Notes under the pieces: generated by a model
Databases searched by the model: none
What the model saw: only the letters and a program-made list of their open reading frames with translations
Told to the model about the DNA's origin: nothing
In this document: positions 1-9,422 of the stretch, in pieces
Layout: each line of letters starts with the position of its first letter
How positions within the stretch are numbered: position 1 is the stretch's first letter
Made by a program: the position numbers and the translations under genes
From: DASQZK01 sp963809925
GTDB lineage: Bacteria > Bacteroidota > Bacteroidia > Bacteroidales > GCA-2748055
NCBI GenBank assembly: GCA_963809925.1
Contig: CAWELH010000009.1
Span: forward strand, 124,001 to 188,000
Direction of reading: 5' to 3'
DNA: 64,000 nucleotides

Positions 1-1137
1 CCCCAACGGAGTTGCCATACGCATCAACGGTGTATGGTCCGAGAATCGTATTACCGGAATTATCGGTTACCTGAACATCTGTCGATCCGACATGAATATA
101 TGTGTTGGGAATACCGCCGGTGAGATTTGATCCATACACAAACTGGACATGACGTTCCAGCGTGTTTGGGCGATTTGGTTCAACAGCTTCACGACAATCA
201 AAGAGTGTGTTGTCAGAAAATGTAAAATCAAAAATAGAGTCTCCAACACAATAAAGCGTAGAAGGGTCATCAATGGGAGGATCTACATGTAATTGACCTG
301 TACCCGGAACTGGTTGGCCATTATCTTTTTTATAATTTGGAAGCACTATATCAACTGCACTTGACGTAACATAAATATTTGGTTGTAAAGTTCCGGTATT
401 ATAAAGATATGGATATACCGTAATGGTCCAAGTGCAATTATTAGTATTTACTGGATAGTTATGAATTGGAGATAATAACTTGTAATTTCCAGATCCTGGC
501 GAAATTTCAGGAAAAAAAGGTTGATCTTTTGGCAAGTCTCCTGGTGAAACCCATCTTATATATGCCCTTGGAATTGCATAATGAATACTATTTCTATATC
601 TTCTTGAAATTGTTACATTGTATTCGAATTGAACATCTTCAACTGCAGAACATATGTCTTTATCACCAATTTCACCATATAGCCCGTTAGAAAAATCAGA
701 TTGTACTGCAATGTAGTTATTAACTGCCTGCTTATTTGTAAAACTTGCCACATCCCCTCCAGCACCAGCCATTGAGCCAGGTCCTGAATTATAGGAAACA
801 AATACATTATTTCTATCTTATATGCGATGGAATTTTGTAAGGTAAATGAAACATAAGGTCCGAATCCTGTGGGGCCACTTGTGATTGTAGCAGGAGAACC
901 TCCTACTGTTATTGTCCAGCCGGCGGTTGTTCCAATTGTTGTGATTGGCTGATCAAACTGAATGACGATTATTTTTTGAGCATTATCGGTGAAAGTGATA
1001 GGATACACATTATTCGGGGCATCTACAGTTATCAGCTGGGGTGCTTGCGCTCCAACAGTACCTGTACTACTTAAAAGGATCACAAGCAGTACTATAGGTA
1101 TGGTCAGAAAATGCCTTATAAGGTTTATCCTATTCAT
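1..1137 (-). pseudogene. Secreted surface protein, 5' part only, interrupted by a frameshift
   Basis: The gene reads leftward and runs off the window edge. It begins at an ATG near 1137 (MNRINLIRHFL) followed by a hydrophobic signal peptide ending in VGAQ. The first 100 residues resemble an Ig-like/SwmB-type adhesion domain (FDQPITTIGTTAGWTITV). Around 817 the frame changes. Downstream of the change a second frame stays open to base 1 and continues naturally (NNVFVSYNSGPGSMAG, then Ig/PKD-like text with Cys and Tyr/Asn-rich strands). One extra C at about 817 would join the frames as AYKDRNNVFVSYN, so a single-base deletion is the simplest explanation. It may be a sequencing error or a true lesion. 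The product is probably a large extracellular protein of the kind exported by T9SS, but its C-terminus is outside the window. It lies 195 bp downstream of the PKD/CHU_C gene on the same strand. Confidence 0.7.
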
Positions 1138-1332
1138 CAGTCTCAGGTTTACTTCAAACGGCGCTGCAGGCAACGCCGGCATTGTCCCGTGGTTAGCGGG
1201 GGTGGTTATGGGGAGACAAGGCGGGCCTTGCCGGGACGTATTGTTTTATAGCGATGATGACAGGAGGCAGGGCATGCCCTGGCTATACCTCCCGGAACAA
1301 AGGTCAATCGGGTGTATACGCATATTTTTAAG

Positions 1333-2694
1333 CTATCGTACATCCTGGTAAATTAACGTTATATCACCCATCTTTTCAAAGCTTTTGCCGTTGGTGAAAC
1401 GGCCGGTAACTTTCCATACATATACGCCGCGAGGCTGCAATTTGCCCTGGTAATAGCCGTCCCATCCGAGACGTATGTCATGACTTTCAAAAACCAGGTT
1501 GCCAAGGCGGTTGTAAATTTTTAATTCATACTCTTCAGGAATTGCATCAGTATACGGATGGAAGACGTCATGGTTACTGTCGCCGGGACGATAATAACCG
1601 CCGGCCGGTCCGTTCATGTCGGGAGTGAAGGCATTCGGGAAACGAATATCGGACTGATCGTGTGCAAAGGCATTCTCCGTCACTGTCGTATCGGCACATC
1701 CGGCGCTGTCGCGAGCGATGAGGGTGATCGTGAAATTACTGTCGCTACTGTAATACCAGGTCGGATCTTTTTCCGCCGATCCGCCACCATCACCGAAATC
1801 CCATAGGTATTCCGAAGCACCGGTGCTGGTGTTGTAGAAATATACAGCTCCTCCACTTCCCGGCTCCCCAACGTCTTCCACTTCGAAACCGGCATGGGGC
1901 TTCGGACTGACAATGATGGTCCTCGTTATGGCAGAGACCGTGTTGCCGCGTCCTTCTGCGGTCAGGGTCACGAGATAGGTCCCGGCCTTATCGAAGCGGT
2001 GGAAAGGTTGTTTTTCGTTTGTTACACTGCCGTCGCCAAAGCTCCATGTGCACCTTTCATCATTGACGGAGAGGTTGGAAAAACGAACGGTTAGCGGAAC
2101 GCAACCTTCCGATACGGACGGTTGAAAAAAGGCAATGGGCAGGTTGGTGTTCACCGCCCTGATTTCCGGAGCTGCTTCTGTTTGGAGAGGTGCCGTCCTG
2201 TTCTGTGCCACCTCCGGTTTTTCAATGTGTTCCTCCGTCATGGCCTTTTCAACAGTAACCTGGGCTACATCGGCTTTTTCCTTCGGAACCTCTGATCCGC
2301 CGGCGGCTTTCTTACCCGGCTTTCCGGTCTCAGGATCGGGGACTGCAGGTATGTTTTGTTTATTGAACGTATTTTCGTTGAGGATCCTCGCGGTGTCTGA
2401 ATCCGGTGAGATATGGGAATCAATGCTGATATTTGCGGATTCCCGGCCCGGTTCAGCCTGTCCTGCAGGATTTTCCGAATGACGCCGCAGATAAAAGAAG
2501 GCAGAGAGCCCCGCCAGAACCAGGACGATCAGGCCTGTGTAATAGATGTTGAAACGTTTTGGTCTGAAATGCATAAAATCTTCCCTGTTCAGCTGGCGTG
2601 AGACCTTTTTCCACGAGCCGCCGGATGGTTCGATGGTCAGATCTTTCAATCCGTTACTGAAGAGCTTCTCAATATCGTTCTTTCTTTTACCCAT
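1333..2694 (-). CDS. Anti-sigma-like membrane protein with PKD domains and a CHU_C-type C-terminus
   Basis: The 453-residue product has a short cytoplasmic N-terminus (about 1-45), one membrane helix at about 48-68 followed by RRHSE, and a low-complexity Pro/Glu/Ala linker to about 185. Two PKD-type beta domains follow (about 190-265 and 270-345; WSFGDGS and LWDFGDGGG). The C-terminal 100 residues match the gliding-motility CHU_C domain (FPNAFTPD, ELKIYNRLGNLVFES, WDGYYQG, GVYVWKV). The start codon overlaps the end of the upstream ECF sigma gene by 8 bp, so the two are surely co-translated. The N-terminus plus helix looks like the Bacteroidota anti-sigma layout, and I infer that it holds the sigma factor at the inner membrane. 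The unusual point is a CHU_C domain, normally a T9SS export tail, on a protein with an uncleaved membrane helix. Confidence 0.8.
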   Translation of the reverse strand: MGKRKNDIEKLFSNGLKDLTIEPSGGSWKKVSRQLNREDFMHFRPKRFNIYYTGLIVLVLAGLSAFFYLRRHSENPAGQAEPGRESANISIDSHISPDSDTARILNENTFNKQNIPAVPDPETGKPGKKAAGGSEVPKEKADVAQVTVEKAMTEEHIEKPEVAQNRTAPLQTEAAPEIRAVNTNLPIAFFQPSVSEGCVPLTVRFSNLSVNDERCTWSFGDGSVTNEKQPFHRFDKAGTYLVTLTAEGRGNTVSAITRTIIVSPKPHAGFEVEDVGEPGSGGAVYFYNTSTGASEYLWDFGDGGGSAEKDPTWYYSSDSNFTITLIARDSAGCADTTVTENAFAHDQSDIRFPNAFTPDMNGPAGGYYRPGDSNHDVFHPYTDAIPEEYELKIYNRLGNLVFESHDIRLGWDGYYQGKLQPRGVYVWKVTGRFTNGKSFEKMGDITLIYQDVR

Positions 2695-3244
2695 TTTTAT
2701 TTTTCGCTTCTTTGCCGAGTTCGGCCAGCCGGCACTGAATAAGCTTTCTGGCCCTCGAATACTGCGATTTTGAGGTGTTGATGTCGATGTCCAGCTTTTT
2801 GGCGATCTCCCTGTGCCTGTATCCCTCGATGGCGTAAAGGCTGAAGACCATCCGGTATCCCGGGGGCAGGGAGGTGATCACGCCAAGAAGTTCTTCCCTG
2901 GTGTATTCGCTGCCTTCCCAGTCGCATTCACCCGTCTCCCGCTCTTTGAAATCGTCGATATCCAGGTGATACCGGTGTTTCAGGTTACGGTGGTAATGCG
3001 TGATCGCAGTGTTGATCATGATCTTCCTGATCCATCCGAACAGGGAACTTCTTCCCTCAAAATCCTTAAGTTTTAAAAAGACCTTCACGAATCCTTCCTG
3101 AAGAATATCCTCGGCAACCGACCGTTCACCGGTAAAACGTACACAGATACCCAGCATGGCGGGCGCAAACATTTCATACAGGAGTTTCTGCGCCTTCCTG
3201 TCGTGTTGAATACAGCGTCTGAGTATTTCCTTTTCATCCTTCAT
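2687..3244 (-). CDS. RNA polymerase ECF-type sigma factor
   Basis: The 185-residue protein has the two-domain ECF layout. Region 2 lies at about 22-90 (RSVAEDILQEGFVKVF, then FGWIRKIMINTAI). Region 4 is at about 120-172 (LPPGYRMVFSLYAIEGYRHREIA, then the helix-turn-helix TSKSQYSRARKLIQ). No extra C-terminal domain is present. It would direct RNA polymerase to a small regulon. It overlaps by 8 bp the gene for a membrane-anchored PKD/CHU_C protein, the likely cognate anti-sigma or sensor. The secreted protein further downstream may be part of the same transcription unit. The signal sensed and the target promoters cannot be read from the window. Confidence 0.93.
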   Translation of the reverse strand: MKDEKEILRRCIQHDRKAQKLLYEMFAPAMLGICVRFTGERSVAEDILQEGFVKVFLKLKDFEGRSSLFGWIRKIMINTAITHYHRNLKHRYHLDIDDFKERETGECDWEGSEYTREELLGVITSLPPGYRMVFSLYAIEGYRHREIAKKLDIDINTSKSQYSRARKLIQCRLAELGKEAKNKNG

Positions 3245-3488
3245 GGATTCGCTTCAAAGTTTAGACCCGCAGAGAAGAAAAAGGGTTGCACGAAAATTAT
3301 TCCGGGTACCTAAAATTAAATAAAATTTATATACCTGTAGATCAATGTTATTCACATCGTGTTGATCCGGGCAAGAGGAAGAGAATGTTGGATGGTTTCA
3401 GGCTTACGTGCTGTGAATTCCCCGTAGTGGGATGTTAAAAATCATTTTCAAACTTAATCGATGGGAATCCCATCGGGCCTGGGATGAA

Positions 3489-4061
3489 TCAGATCTTCGA
3501 AACGATAATGTCCTTCAACGCCCTTTTCGGAACGTGATGGACCTGATCTTCATCCCGCCAGTAACGTATGTCATCGTCTTTTAGTGGCTCAATCACCACG
3601 GTTTCCTTTGGTTTTCCGAGCGCAACAACATGCAGAATCTCAAAATGGGAAGGAAGACCAAGAAGTGCAGATAACTCCTCGCGTCTTACAGAGGCAATAA
3701 TGCATCCACCGAATCCCTTCTCCACAGCGGAAAGCAACAGCGTCTGCAGAGCAATTCCATCATCACAGAAATATCCCCCGGCAACTCTCGTATCATGTAA
3801 CTGTATGATATATGCCGCTGGTCGTTCACCTTCCTCCGGCCCGTCCCAGTCTTTGTAGTACCCGGCCCATGCCAGGAAGGGAAATACCCGGCCGCAGGAC
3901 TCCGCTTCACCAACCAGGGCGTACTTCAGCGGTTGTGCATTCCGGCCTGAAGCGGTCAGACGGGCATGGTCAACCATGTCCTCCAGCTCTGAAAGCGGGA
4001 TGGCAACATCCTGATGAAAACGCCGGTAACTACGGTTTTTGGCGACAAGGTCTTTTAACAT
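3489..4061 (-). CDS. Nitroreductase family protein
   Basis: The protein is an FMN-dependent nitroreductase-fold oxidoreductase of about 190 residues. The N-terminus has the family FMN-phosphate site (NRSYRRF) and the SGRNAQPLKYALV segment. The middle carries the helix with GGYFCDDGIALQTLLLSA and the FGGCIIASVRREE strand, and the C-terminus holds HVVALGKP. I place the start at 4061 (MLKDLVAKNRSYRRF), which matches usual family N-termini; an in-frame upstream ATG at 4085 would add eight residues. It is flanked by gaps of about 250-300 bp on both sides and is probably transcribed alone. The substrate (quinone, nitro compound or other electron acceptor) is unknown. Confidence 0.88.
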   Translation of the reverse strand: MLKDLVAKNRSYRRFHQDVAIPLSELEDMVDHARLTASGRNAQPLKYALVGEAESCGRVFPFLAWAGYYKDWDGPEEGERPAAYIIQLHDTRVAGGYFCDDGIALQTLLLSAVEKGFGGCIIASVRREELSALLGLPSHFEILHVVALGKPKETVVIEPLKDDDIRYWRDEDQVHHVPKRALKDIIVSKI

Positions 4062-4369
4062 AACGAAGGTTTTAATAACAGACAAATCAAAGATAATAAA
4101 ACCTTACAAAAAATAAATGCTGCAGGAAAAGACATGCGCAACTATTTGGTTGCATATCAGAATATGCAACGAAGGGCAGTACCGTTGATCGCCAATTGGA
4201 TTTCGGTATCCCGGTGTCCCGATTGTTCAGGTGAAGAGGTTAAAAGAAAGTCAGGGAGAAGATACCCGGATGGGATGTAAAAATAAAGTGCACTGACAGG
4301 TCAGAAAGACAAGAAATAGCCCATTGTCTAACGCCTGTTCCTGGATGATAAATGAAATTCCAAGGGTTT

Positions 4370-5458
4370 CTAGCGCAGATGTTTATCCTTGATACGGCTG
4401 TATTTCAAGGCTTTCAGGATCCAGTCCGGGAGTGGTTTTTCAGGATTTCTATTCTTAAGATCGAGGTACCAGCCCAGTTTTTTAAGGATGGGGATCTTGT
4501 GTGTTTCGACAAATTCGATCAAGGTACCGTCGGGGTCTTCAATATATGCGAAATGACCGGCAGCTTCACCCATATCGAAGCTGGCTCCTTCGGGATGGAC
4601 ATCACTGTCAACAGTAAACGGGAATCCCATCTCGTAGCATTCCTTACGGAGGGCATTCATGCCGATGATATCGTAACAAAGGTGGATAAATCCCAGGTCG
4701 CCCCAGTAGCGGTCCCTGAATATTTTTTTCGGTTCACGGTCAGTGGCCTGCAGAAGTTCGATCTCACTTGGTCCGAACAGTCGTGAGAAGCCGCCAAGTC
4801 TGGCTTTGCTGTGTTTCAGCAGTACACGGCGGAATGAGCCTTCTCCTCCGGCGAGGGGGGCGAGATCATCAAACCGGCCTTCTTCATCATAGATCACTTC
4901 ATCATAACCCAGGATTCCGCTGTACACACGTTTGGCCGAATCGATGTCACTCACGCCGATGATAGCCCCAGACGCAGCGCCGGTAAATTTACGCCGGTCG
5001 AACCTGAACCAGATCTGGCTGCTGACGACTTCGAAAATATTGTTGTAAGGGTCTCTGATATAGAAATGCTCACGTCCTCGCGGGTCTTTGGCAAGACCAT
5101 TGACGTTCAGGTTTTTATCTTTGAAATATTTGAAGGTTGCTTTTACATCGCGGCTTTTAATCTTTGCCGCATATATGCCCAGATCGCCAACCAGGACCTG
5201 GCTGGCAGGTGGGGTAGGGGTCCGTTCGGTATATTGCCATATCTCAAATCCGCCGCCACCCATCAGGTTCATCGCCAGTGCAGCATGCCTCATCCTCGGT
5301 TTACCGCCTGTGTAAGGCAGCATCAGGTTTGCCATGGCCGAATCTTCAAAGATTCTGATGTCCATACCAAAATTATCCTTGTACCACTTCCAGGCTTCCT
5401 TGACATTCGATACACCGATTCCGATCTGCTGTATCCCGCTAATAATCTTCTCATTCAT
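4370..5458 (-). CDS. VOC (glyoxalase/dioxygenase) superfamily protein with two VOC modules
   Basis: The 362-residue product contains two vicinal-oxygen-chelate modules, at about 5-150 (IQQIGIGVSNVKEAWKWYKD ... HFYIRDPYNNIFEVV) and about 165-325 (AIIGVSDIDSAKRVYSGILGY ... HFAYIEDPDGTLIEFVE). The second module ends in the typical DPDGTLIEFVE metal-ligand strand. Two fused modules are common in extradiol dioxygenase-like and isomerase-like VOC proteins, but no particular reaction is identifiable. I chose ATG 5458 (MNEKIISGI); an in-frame GTG at 5467 would add three residues. It is followed by a gap and the nitroreductase gene, and preceded by the SDR gene 53 bp upstream on the same strand, so it may be the last gene of that operon. 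Confidence 0.83.
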   Translation of the reverse strand: MNEKIISGIQQIGIGVSNVKEAWKWYKDNFGMDIRIFEDSAMANLMLPYTGGKPRMRHAALAMNLMGGGGFEIWQYTERTPTPPASQVLVGDLGIYAAKIKSRDVKATFKYFKDKNLNVNGLAKDPRGREHFYIRDPYNNIFEVVSSQIWFRFDRRKFTGAASGAIIGVSDIDSAKRVYSGILGYDEVIYDEEGRFDDLAPLAGGEGSFRRVLLKHSKARLGGFSRLFGPSEIELLQATDREPKKIFRDRYWGDLGFIHLCYDIIGMNALRKECYEMGFPFTVDSDVHPEGASFDMGEAAGHFAYIEDPDGTLIEFVETHKIPILKKLGWYLDLKNRNPEKPLPDWILKALKYSRIKDKHLR

Positions 5459-5511
5459 TTCCAGCACTGTTTATTCATTGCGAAATTAATAATAATTGTA
5501 TTAATCGGTTC

Positions 5512-6324
5512 TCAGGTGGGTTTTATTTTTATGATGAGCCAGTAGAAAAGGGAGGGAATAAAGCGTTTCAGGTAAGCGGGTATCAGCTCTTTACGACCGA
5601 TCAATACCATTCTCCTGTTTTTTTTCACGCCCCTGATCACGGCATTCACGCATTGTTCCGGCGAAAGACCTTTTTCCTGGGCACGGTCCATGACACCATG
5701 TGGCTTACCGCCTATATCAAGTGCATGAAAGGAGATGTTCGTCCTGATCCTTCCCGGGCAGATCACGGTGGTTCTGATACCTTTATCCTGGAGTTCCGTC
5801 CACACCGATTCGTAAAATCCGTTTACGGCATGTTTGGAGGCACAGTATGCCGTTCTGAGGGGAAAGCCGAAAAGTCCGGAGATGCTGCTTATTGCGATAA
5901 TATGCCCTCCTCCGTGCTCAATCATCGAAGGCAGCAGTCGCTTTGTGAGGATGATCCCTGAGAAATAATTCACCTCCATGATTTTCCTGTCCATATCCAG
6001 GGTCGTATCCAATACTGTTGTACGTTGAGATATCCCTCCGTTGTTGAAGAGAAAATCGACGGTTCCGAATTCATCCAGAACCTTTTTTGCAGCGTTTTCA
6101 GTTTCTTTTTCCGAGGAAAGGTCGAACGGCAGAAGGGTGATCGGATGTTTCACGCTACCGCATTCCGATCGTACACGCTCGAGTTCCGGAATGCGACGTC
6201 CGGACAGGATCAGTATGCATCCGAGCGGTGCCAGTGTGTTGGCAAGGGTCTCACCGATTCCCGATGATGCACCTGTAATCCAAACGATCTTGTTCCCGAA
6301 GATTTTTTGCTCATTCATGTCCAT
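5512..6324 (-). CDS. Short-chain dehydrogenase/reductase (SDR)
   Basis: The protein is a classical SDR of about 270 residues. It has the Rossmann motif TGASSGIG near residue 16, the NNGG variant of the NNAG motif, a catalytic Ser in ISSISGLFG, and the Tyr-Lys pair in YCASKHAVNGF. A hydrophobic C-terminus (FIPSLFYWLIIKI) suggests peripheral membrane attachment, as in some eukaryotic DHRS7-type lipid SDRs. The start is ATG 6324 (MDMNEQKIFGNK) or ATG 6318. Both lie inside the end of the upstream acyltransferase gene, showing translational coupling, and an AGGGAA stretch sits upstream. Membership in an operon with an acyltransferase and a BASS transporter hints at lipid or sterol-like substrates, but this is inference. 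Confidence 0.9.
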   Translation of the reverse strand: MDMNEQKIFGNKIVWITGASSGIGETLANTLAPLGCILILSGRRIPELERVRSECGSVKHPITLLPFDLSSEKETENAAKKVLDEFGTVDFLFNNGGISQRTTVLDTTLDMDRKIMEVNYFSGIILTKRLLPSMIEHGGGHIIAISSISGLFGFPLRTAYCASKHAVNGFYESVWTELQDKGIRTTVICPGRIRTNISFHALDIGGKPHGVMDRAQEKGLSPEQCVNAVIRGVKKNRRMVLIGRKELIPAYLKRFIPSLFYWLIIKIKPT

Positions 6325-7714
6325 GCTTATAAATCTTCCCTGCGGTATGTCGTTGATCGTCATCCACAATATGGTCCATGGTTTCCATTATCTCCCTGTA
6401 TTTCTTTTCGAGGCTCAGGATTTTTTCATTCCGGCTTTTCTTCATTCTCCTGTATTTCAGTCCGGCGCGCCATCTTTTATACCAGATTGACCAGAACAGG
6501 GCGAAATAGCCTGTGACCGGAATACTTAGGAGATAGGCCCAGGCGATCGGTGCTGAGCCGGTTAGCACTGCTACAATGATGGTCTGGATGGCATAAAATA
6601 CAGGGAACATCACCATGGCTAGTACAAATTTAATGGAGCTATGGAACTGGAGATCCTTGATCTTTTTCAGGTTCCGCAGCGGAAGGCGGTAAGGGAGCCA
6701 GTTATTAAGGTATCCATAGAAATAGAGCGGTGAAGTAAGGAGAAGTCCGAAGCGTTTATAGATCAGTTTTTTCGTCGTGAATCCCGAACGCTCGAAAATC
6801 CAGTTCCGGATATTCAGTTCATTCAGGTCATTCACATAGCTGTTTACTTTTTCTGAAAATTTCCGGAGTGAATCGGGGTCGGCCTCAAATTTTCGGTCGA
6901 GGATGTGGATCATTTGTTTGTCGGCACGAAAACGTTCATAATGCGACTTACCGAGAATCCCTGCCTTGCTCCTCATCCTTTTATTATAGATCTCCCGTAA
7001 ATTCTGATACATATCATAAAGTTCCTCATTCGGGATATGTATCATCACTTTTTTCATCTCCTCGGCGAGCTTTTCCCGCAGTTCATTTTGTCCTCTCGCA
7101 GGATTTTCGGCATATGAATCATAGAATTCCGACACTTCAACAGGCTGACCGTAGATGATCAGCAGATCCTGGAAAAATTTTTGATAATCTTCGTAATCGA
7201 GGCCCACGGGTACGATCTTTACACCCTGGTTGTTTCCGAATTTTTCCTGGGCGCGGAGGGCAATGCGCATGGTGCCTTTTACCAGCGGGCGGAGCCTTCT
7301 ATGGCCACCATGATTGCCCTCAGGCATCAGACATACCGGCACATGGTCGGCAAGGATCGTTTGTGCCGAAGTAAAAATCTCTTCATTGCGGGAAAGTTCA
7401 CCGGCCCCGTCCCTGATACGGTATATCGGCAGGATTTTGAAAAATCGGAGAAGTTTCGCTGTTCTTTTTTTTCTGAATATATCTGCCCTGGCCATAAATA
7501 CAGGATTGGATCCGCATGTGTTAAGGATGGCCAACGCGTCCATAAGGGCATTCTGATGGTTCGGGGTTAGCAGATACTCGCCTTCGAAGGGAATATTTTT
7601 CTGGTCGATAACCTGGACATGCCTGTAAAACCGTCTGAAGGCGAATCTTTCATACCTTTTTAATAGAGTATATAACAGGTTAAACCTGTGAATCGTTTCC
7701 TCTTTACGCTTCAT
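6311..7714 (-). CDS. 1-acyl-glycerol-phosphate acyltransferase (PlsC-like) family protein
   Basis: The 467-residue protein has an N-terminal PlsC/LPLAT domain (about 25-230) with block I NHQNALMD (the HX4D catalytic motif), block II around FMARADIF, block III PEGNHGG, and the PVGLDY strand. It is about twice the length of a minimal PlsC. The extra C-terminal half contains a charged region and two or three membrane helices at about 360-420, then a charged tail. It would acylate a lyso-lipid or related acceptor at the inner membrane. Its start overlaps the stop of the BASS transporter gene by 4 bp (ATGA), and its own end overlaps the SDR start, giving a tight three-gene operon. The exact acyl acceptor is unknown. 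Confidence 0.88.
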   Translation of the reverse strand: MKRKEETIHRFNLLYTLLKRYERFAFRRFYRHVQVIDQKNIPFEGEYLLTPNHQNALMDALAILNTCGSNPVFMARADIFRKKRTAKLLRFFKILPIYRIRDGAGELSRNEEIFTSAQTILADHVPVCLMPEGNHGGHRRLRPLVKGTMRIALRAQEKFGNNQGVKIVPVGLDYEDYQKFFQDLLIIYGQPVEVSEFYDSYAENPARGQNELREKLAEEMKKVMIHIPNEELYDMYQNLREIYNKRMRSKAGILGKSHYERFRADKQMIHILDRKFEADPDSLRKFSEKVNSYVNDLNELNIRNWIFERSGFTTKKLIYKRFGLLLTSPLYFYGYLNNWLPYRLPLRNLKKIKDLQFHSSIKFVLAMVMFPVFYAIQTIIVAVLTGSAPIAWAYLLSIPVTGYFALFWSIWYKRWRAGLKYRRMKKSRNEKILSLEKKYREIMETMDHIVDDDQRHTAGKIYKHGHE

Positions 7715-8733
7715 TTAGAAATTCTGTTCTTATGAAAAAATCGTTTGAATGAGAATCCTTCTTCCACGGGGATCCGCGACCAGAATCCTGCGATGGTCAG
7801 TCCTGCCAGGATGTGCCATATCCCCCACCAGGCAGCGATGAATGCCATGCCACCGATCTCAAGCGGTCTTATCATGCCATCAACGACGATGGTTTCCGGG
7901 AATACATTCGGATTAAATAAAAGCACAAGTCCAAGACCGGAATTCTGGATGCCGGTCTCAATGGTGATGGAACGCCGGTCTATTTTTTCAAGTTTGAATA
8001 CGGATGCAGCGGTATAGCCGGTTGTGAGAGCAACAGCATTATGGATCAGGACGATGAGAAAGATCCAGGTGATATGATTGATGAAATGTGTATAGTTGTT
8101 GGAGAAAGCCAGGATGACAATACCCATAAAAATCAGGATGGACAGGTTTTTGATGGGTTTGACTATTTTCAGCGTAGTTTTCGGGAACTGGTAGTTGAAC
8201 CACATACCGATGGTTAGCGGTATACCGAGAAGGATGAATACGGTTTTAAACATCTCGAAGGCATCGATGGTCAGCGGTTGAAGGAGGTGCTGAGCCTTCA
8301 CGTTATATGACAGGATATAGAGTTTTCCCCAGAGGGCGAAATTAAGGGGTGTCATAACAATGGCGGAAATGGTGGCGATGGCTGTCATACTCACTGAAAG
8401 TGCCACATTCCCTTTTGCCAGAGAGGAGATGAAGTTGGAGATATTCCCACCCGGACAGGAAGCGACCAGTATCATCCCAAAGGCGATGGTTGGCGTGATA
8501 AAGTGGCTGAAGATCATGATCAGGATGAAGGTAACCGCCGGGAGTAAAAAAAACTGTGAGAAAAAGCCGACGATTGTGGCTTTGGGTGTCAGAAACACTC
8601 TTCTAAAATGATCGGGTTTGATCTCCAGTGCTACTCCGAACATGATGAATGCGAGAGTGAGGTTGAGGACGAAAAGCCCTTCAGGGGAAAAATTCAGGTG
8701 CAGATGGTCAAGTGTCTCTAAGGCTTCTTTCAT
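7711..8733 (-). CDS. Bile acid:sodium symporter (BASS) family transporter
   Basis: The 340-residue protein is almost entirely hydrophobic, with about nine or ten membrane helices. It shows BASS-family landmarks: FIMFGVALEIKPDHF near the N-terminus, ASCPGGNISNFISSLAKGN (the crossing-motif region that binds sodium), and the second repeat with TIETGIQNSGLGLVLL. Bacterial family members move organic acids, pantoate or sterol-like anions with sodium; the substrate here is not defined. The gene is first in an operon with an acyltransferase (4-bp ATGA overlap) and an SDR. Confidence 0.92.
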   Translation of the reverse strand: MKEALETLDHLHLNFSPEGLFVLNLTLAFIMFGVALEIKPDHFRRVFLTPKATIVGFFSQFFLLPAVTFILIMIFSHFITPTIAFGMILVASCPGGNISNFISSLAKGNVALSVSMTAIATISAIVMTPLNFALWGKLYILSYNVKAQHLLQPLTIDAFEMFKTVFILLGIPLTIGMWFNYQFPKTTLKIVKPIKNLSILIFMGIVILAFSNNYTHFINHITWIFLIVLIHNAVALTTGYTAASVFKLEKIDRRSITIETGIQNSGLGLVLLFNPNVFPETIVVDGMIRPLEIGGMAFIAAWWGIWHILAGLTIAGFWSRIPVEEGFSFKRFFHKNRISK

Positions 8734-8909
8734 ACGTCATGAATTAGGCGATCAAATGATTTCGCCGGCATCATTAAAAAGCAGGAGGCCGGCCGTGATG
8801 AAAAGGGCTGCGCTTTTAGTTACTGGTGACGAAGTTAACAAAAATTTAATATGTGCGGTTAAATTGTTAATTTATCGCCTTTATTTACTAACGACAAAAA
8901 ATTAGGCGA

Positions 8910-9422
8910 ATGAAGAATGATTTCAGGCATATCCTTCCAGAAAAGGTACACGATAACGTTTTTAAAATGATTGGCGATGACTGGATGCTGATCACTGCAG
9001 GAGAAGAGGGGAATTTCAATACGATGACAGCCAGTTGGGGAAGCATGGGTGTTTTGTGGAACCTTCCGGTGGGCATATGTTTTATCAGGCCGCAGCGGTA
9101 TACCTTTGGCTTTGCAGAGCGGTCGGCCTACTATACGCTGTCCTTTTTTGGTGAGGAACACCGTGAGATCCTCAAATTCTGCGGTGCCAAATCGGGCAGG
9201 GATTTCGATAAGATAAAGGAAACAGGATTGCGACCCTTCACCACAGATCTTGGTAATATAGGCTATGATCAGGCCAGGCTTATTCTTGAATGCAGAAAGC
9301 TTTATGCCGGAGACCTGAAGGAGGATGATTTTGTTATCAGGGAACTAGTGAACAAGAACTACCGGAAACGTGATTTTCACCGTTTTTATATCGGTGAGGT
9401 GGTTGATGTACTGGTAAGGTAA
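8910..9422 (+). CDS. Flavin reductase family protein (FMN-binding split barrel)
   Basis: The 170-residue protein has the flavin reductase-like split-barrel signature: the GEEGNFNTMTASWGSMGVLW strand-turn that contacts FMN, followed by ICFIRPQRYTFGF and YYTLSFFG. Family members reduce free or bound flavin with NAD(P)H, or bind FMN as electron carriers. It is transcribed divergently from the BASS operon across a 176-bp AT-rich gap and has no same-strand partner nearby. The gene is followed by a long gene-free stretch. Function beyond flavin binding is not inferable. Confidence 0.9.
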   Translation: MKNDFRHILPEKVHDNVFKMIGDDWMLITAGEEGNFNTMTASWGSMGVLWNLPVGICFIRPQRYTFGFAERSAYYTLSFFGEEHREILKFCGAKSGRDFDKIKETGLRPFTTDLGNIGYDQARLILECRKLYAGDLKEDDFVIRELVNKNYRKRDFHRFYIGEVVDVLVR

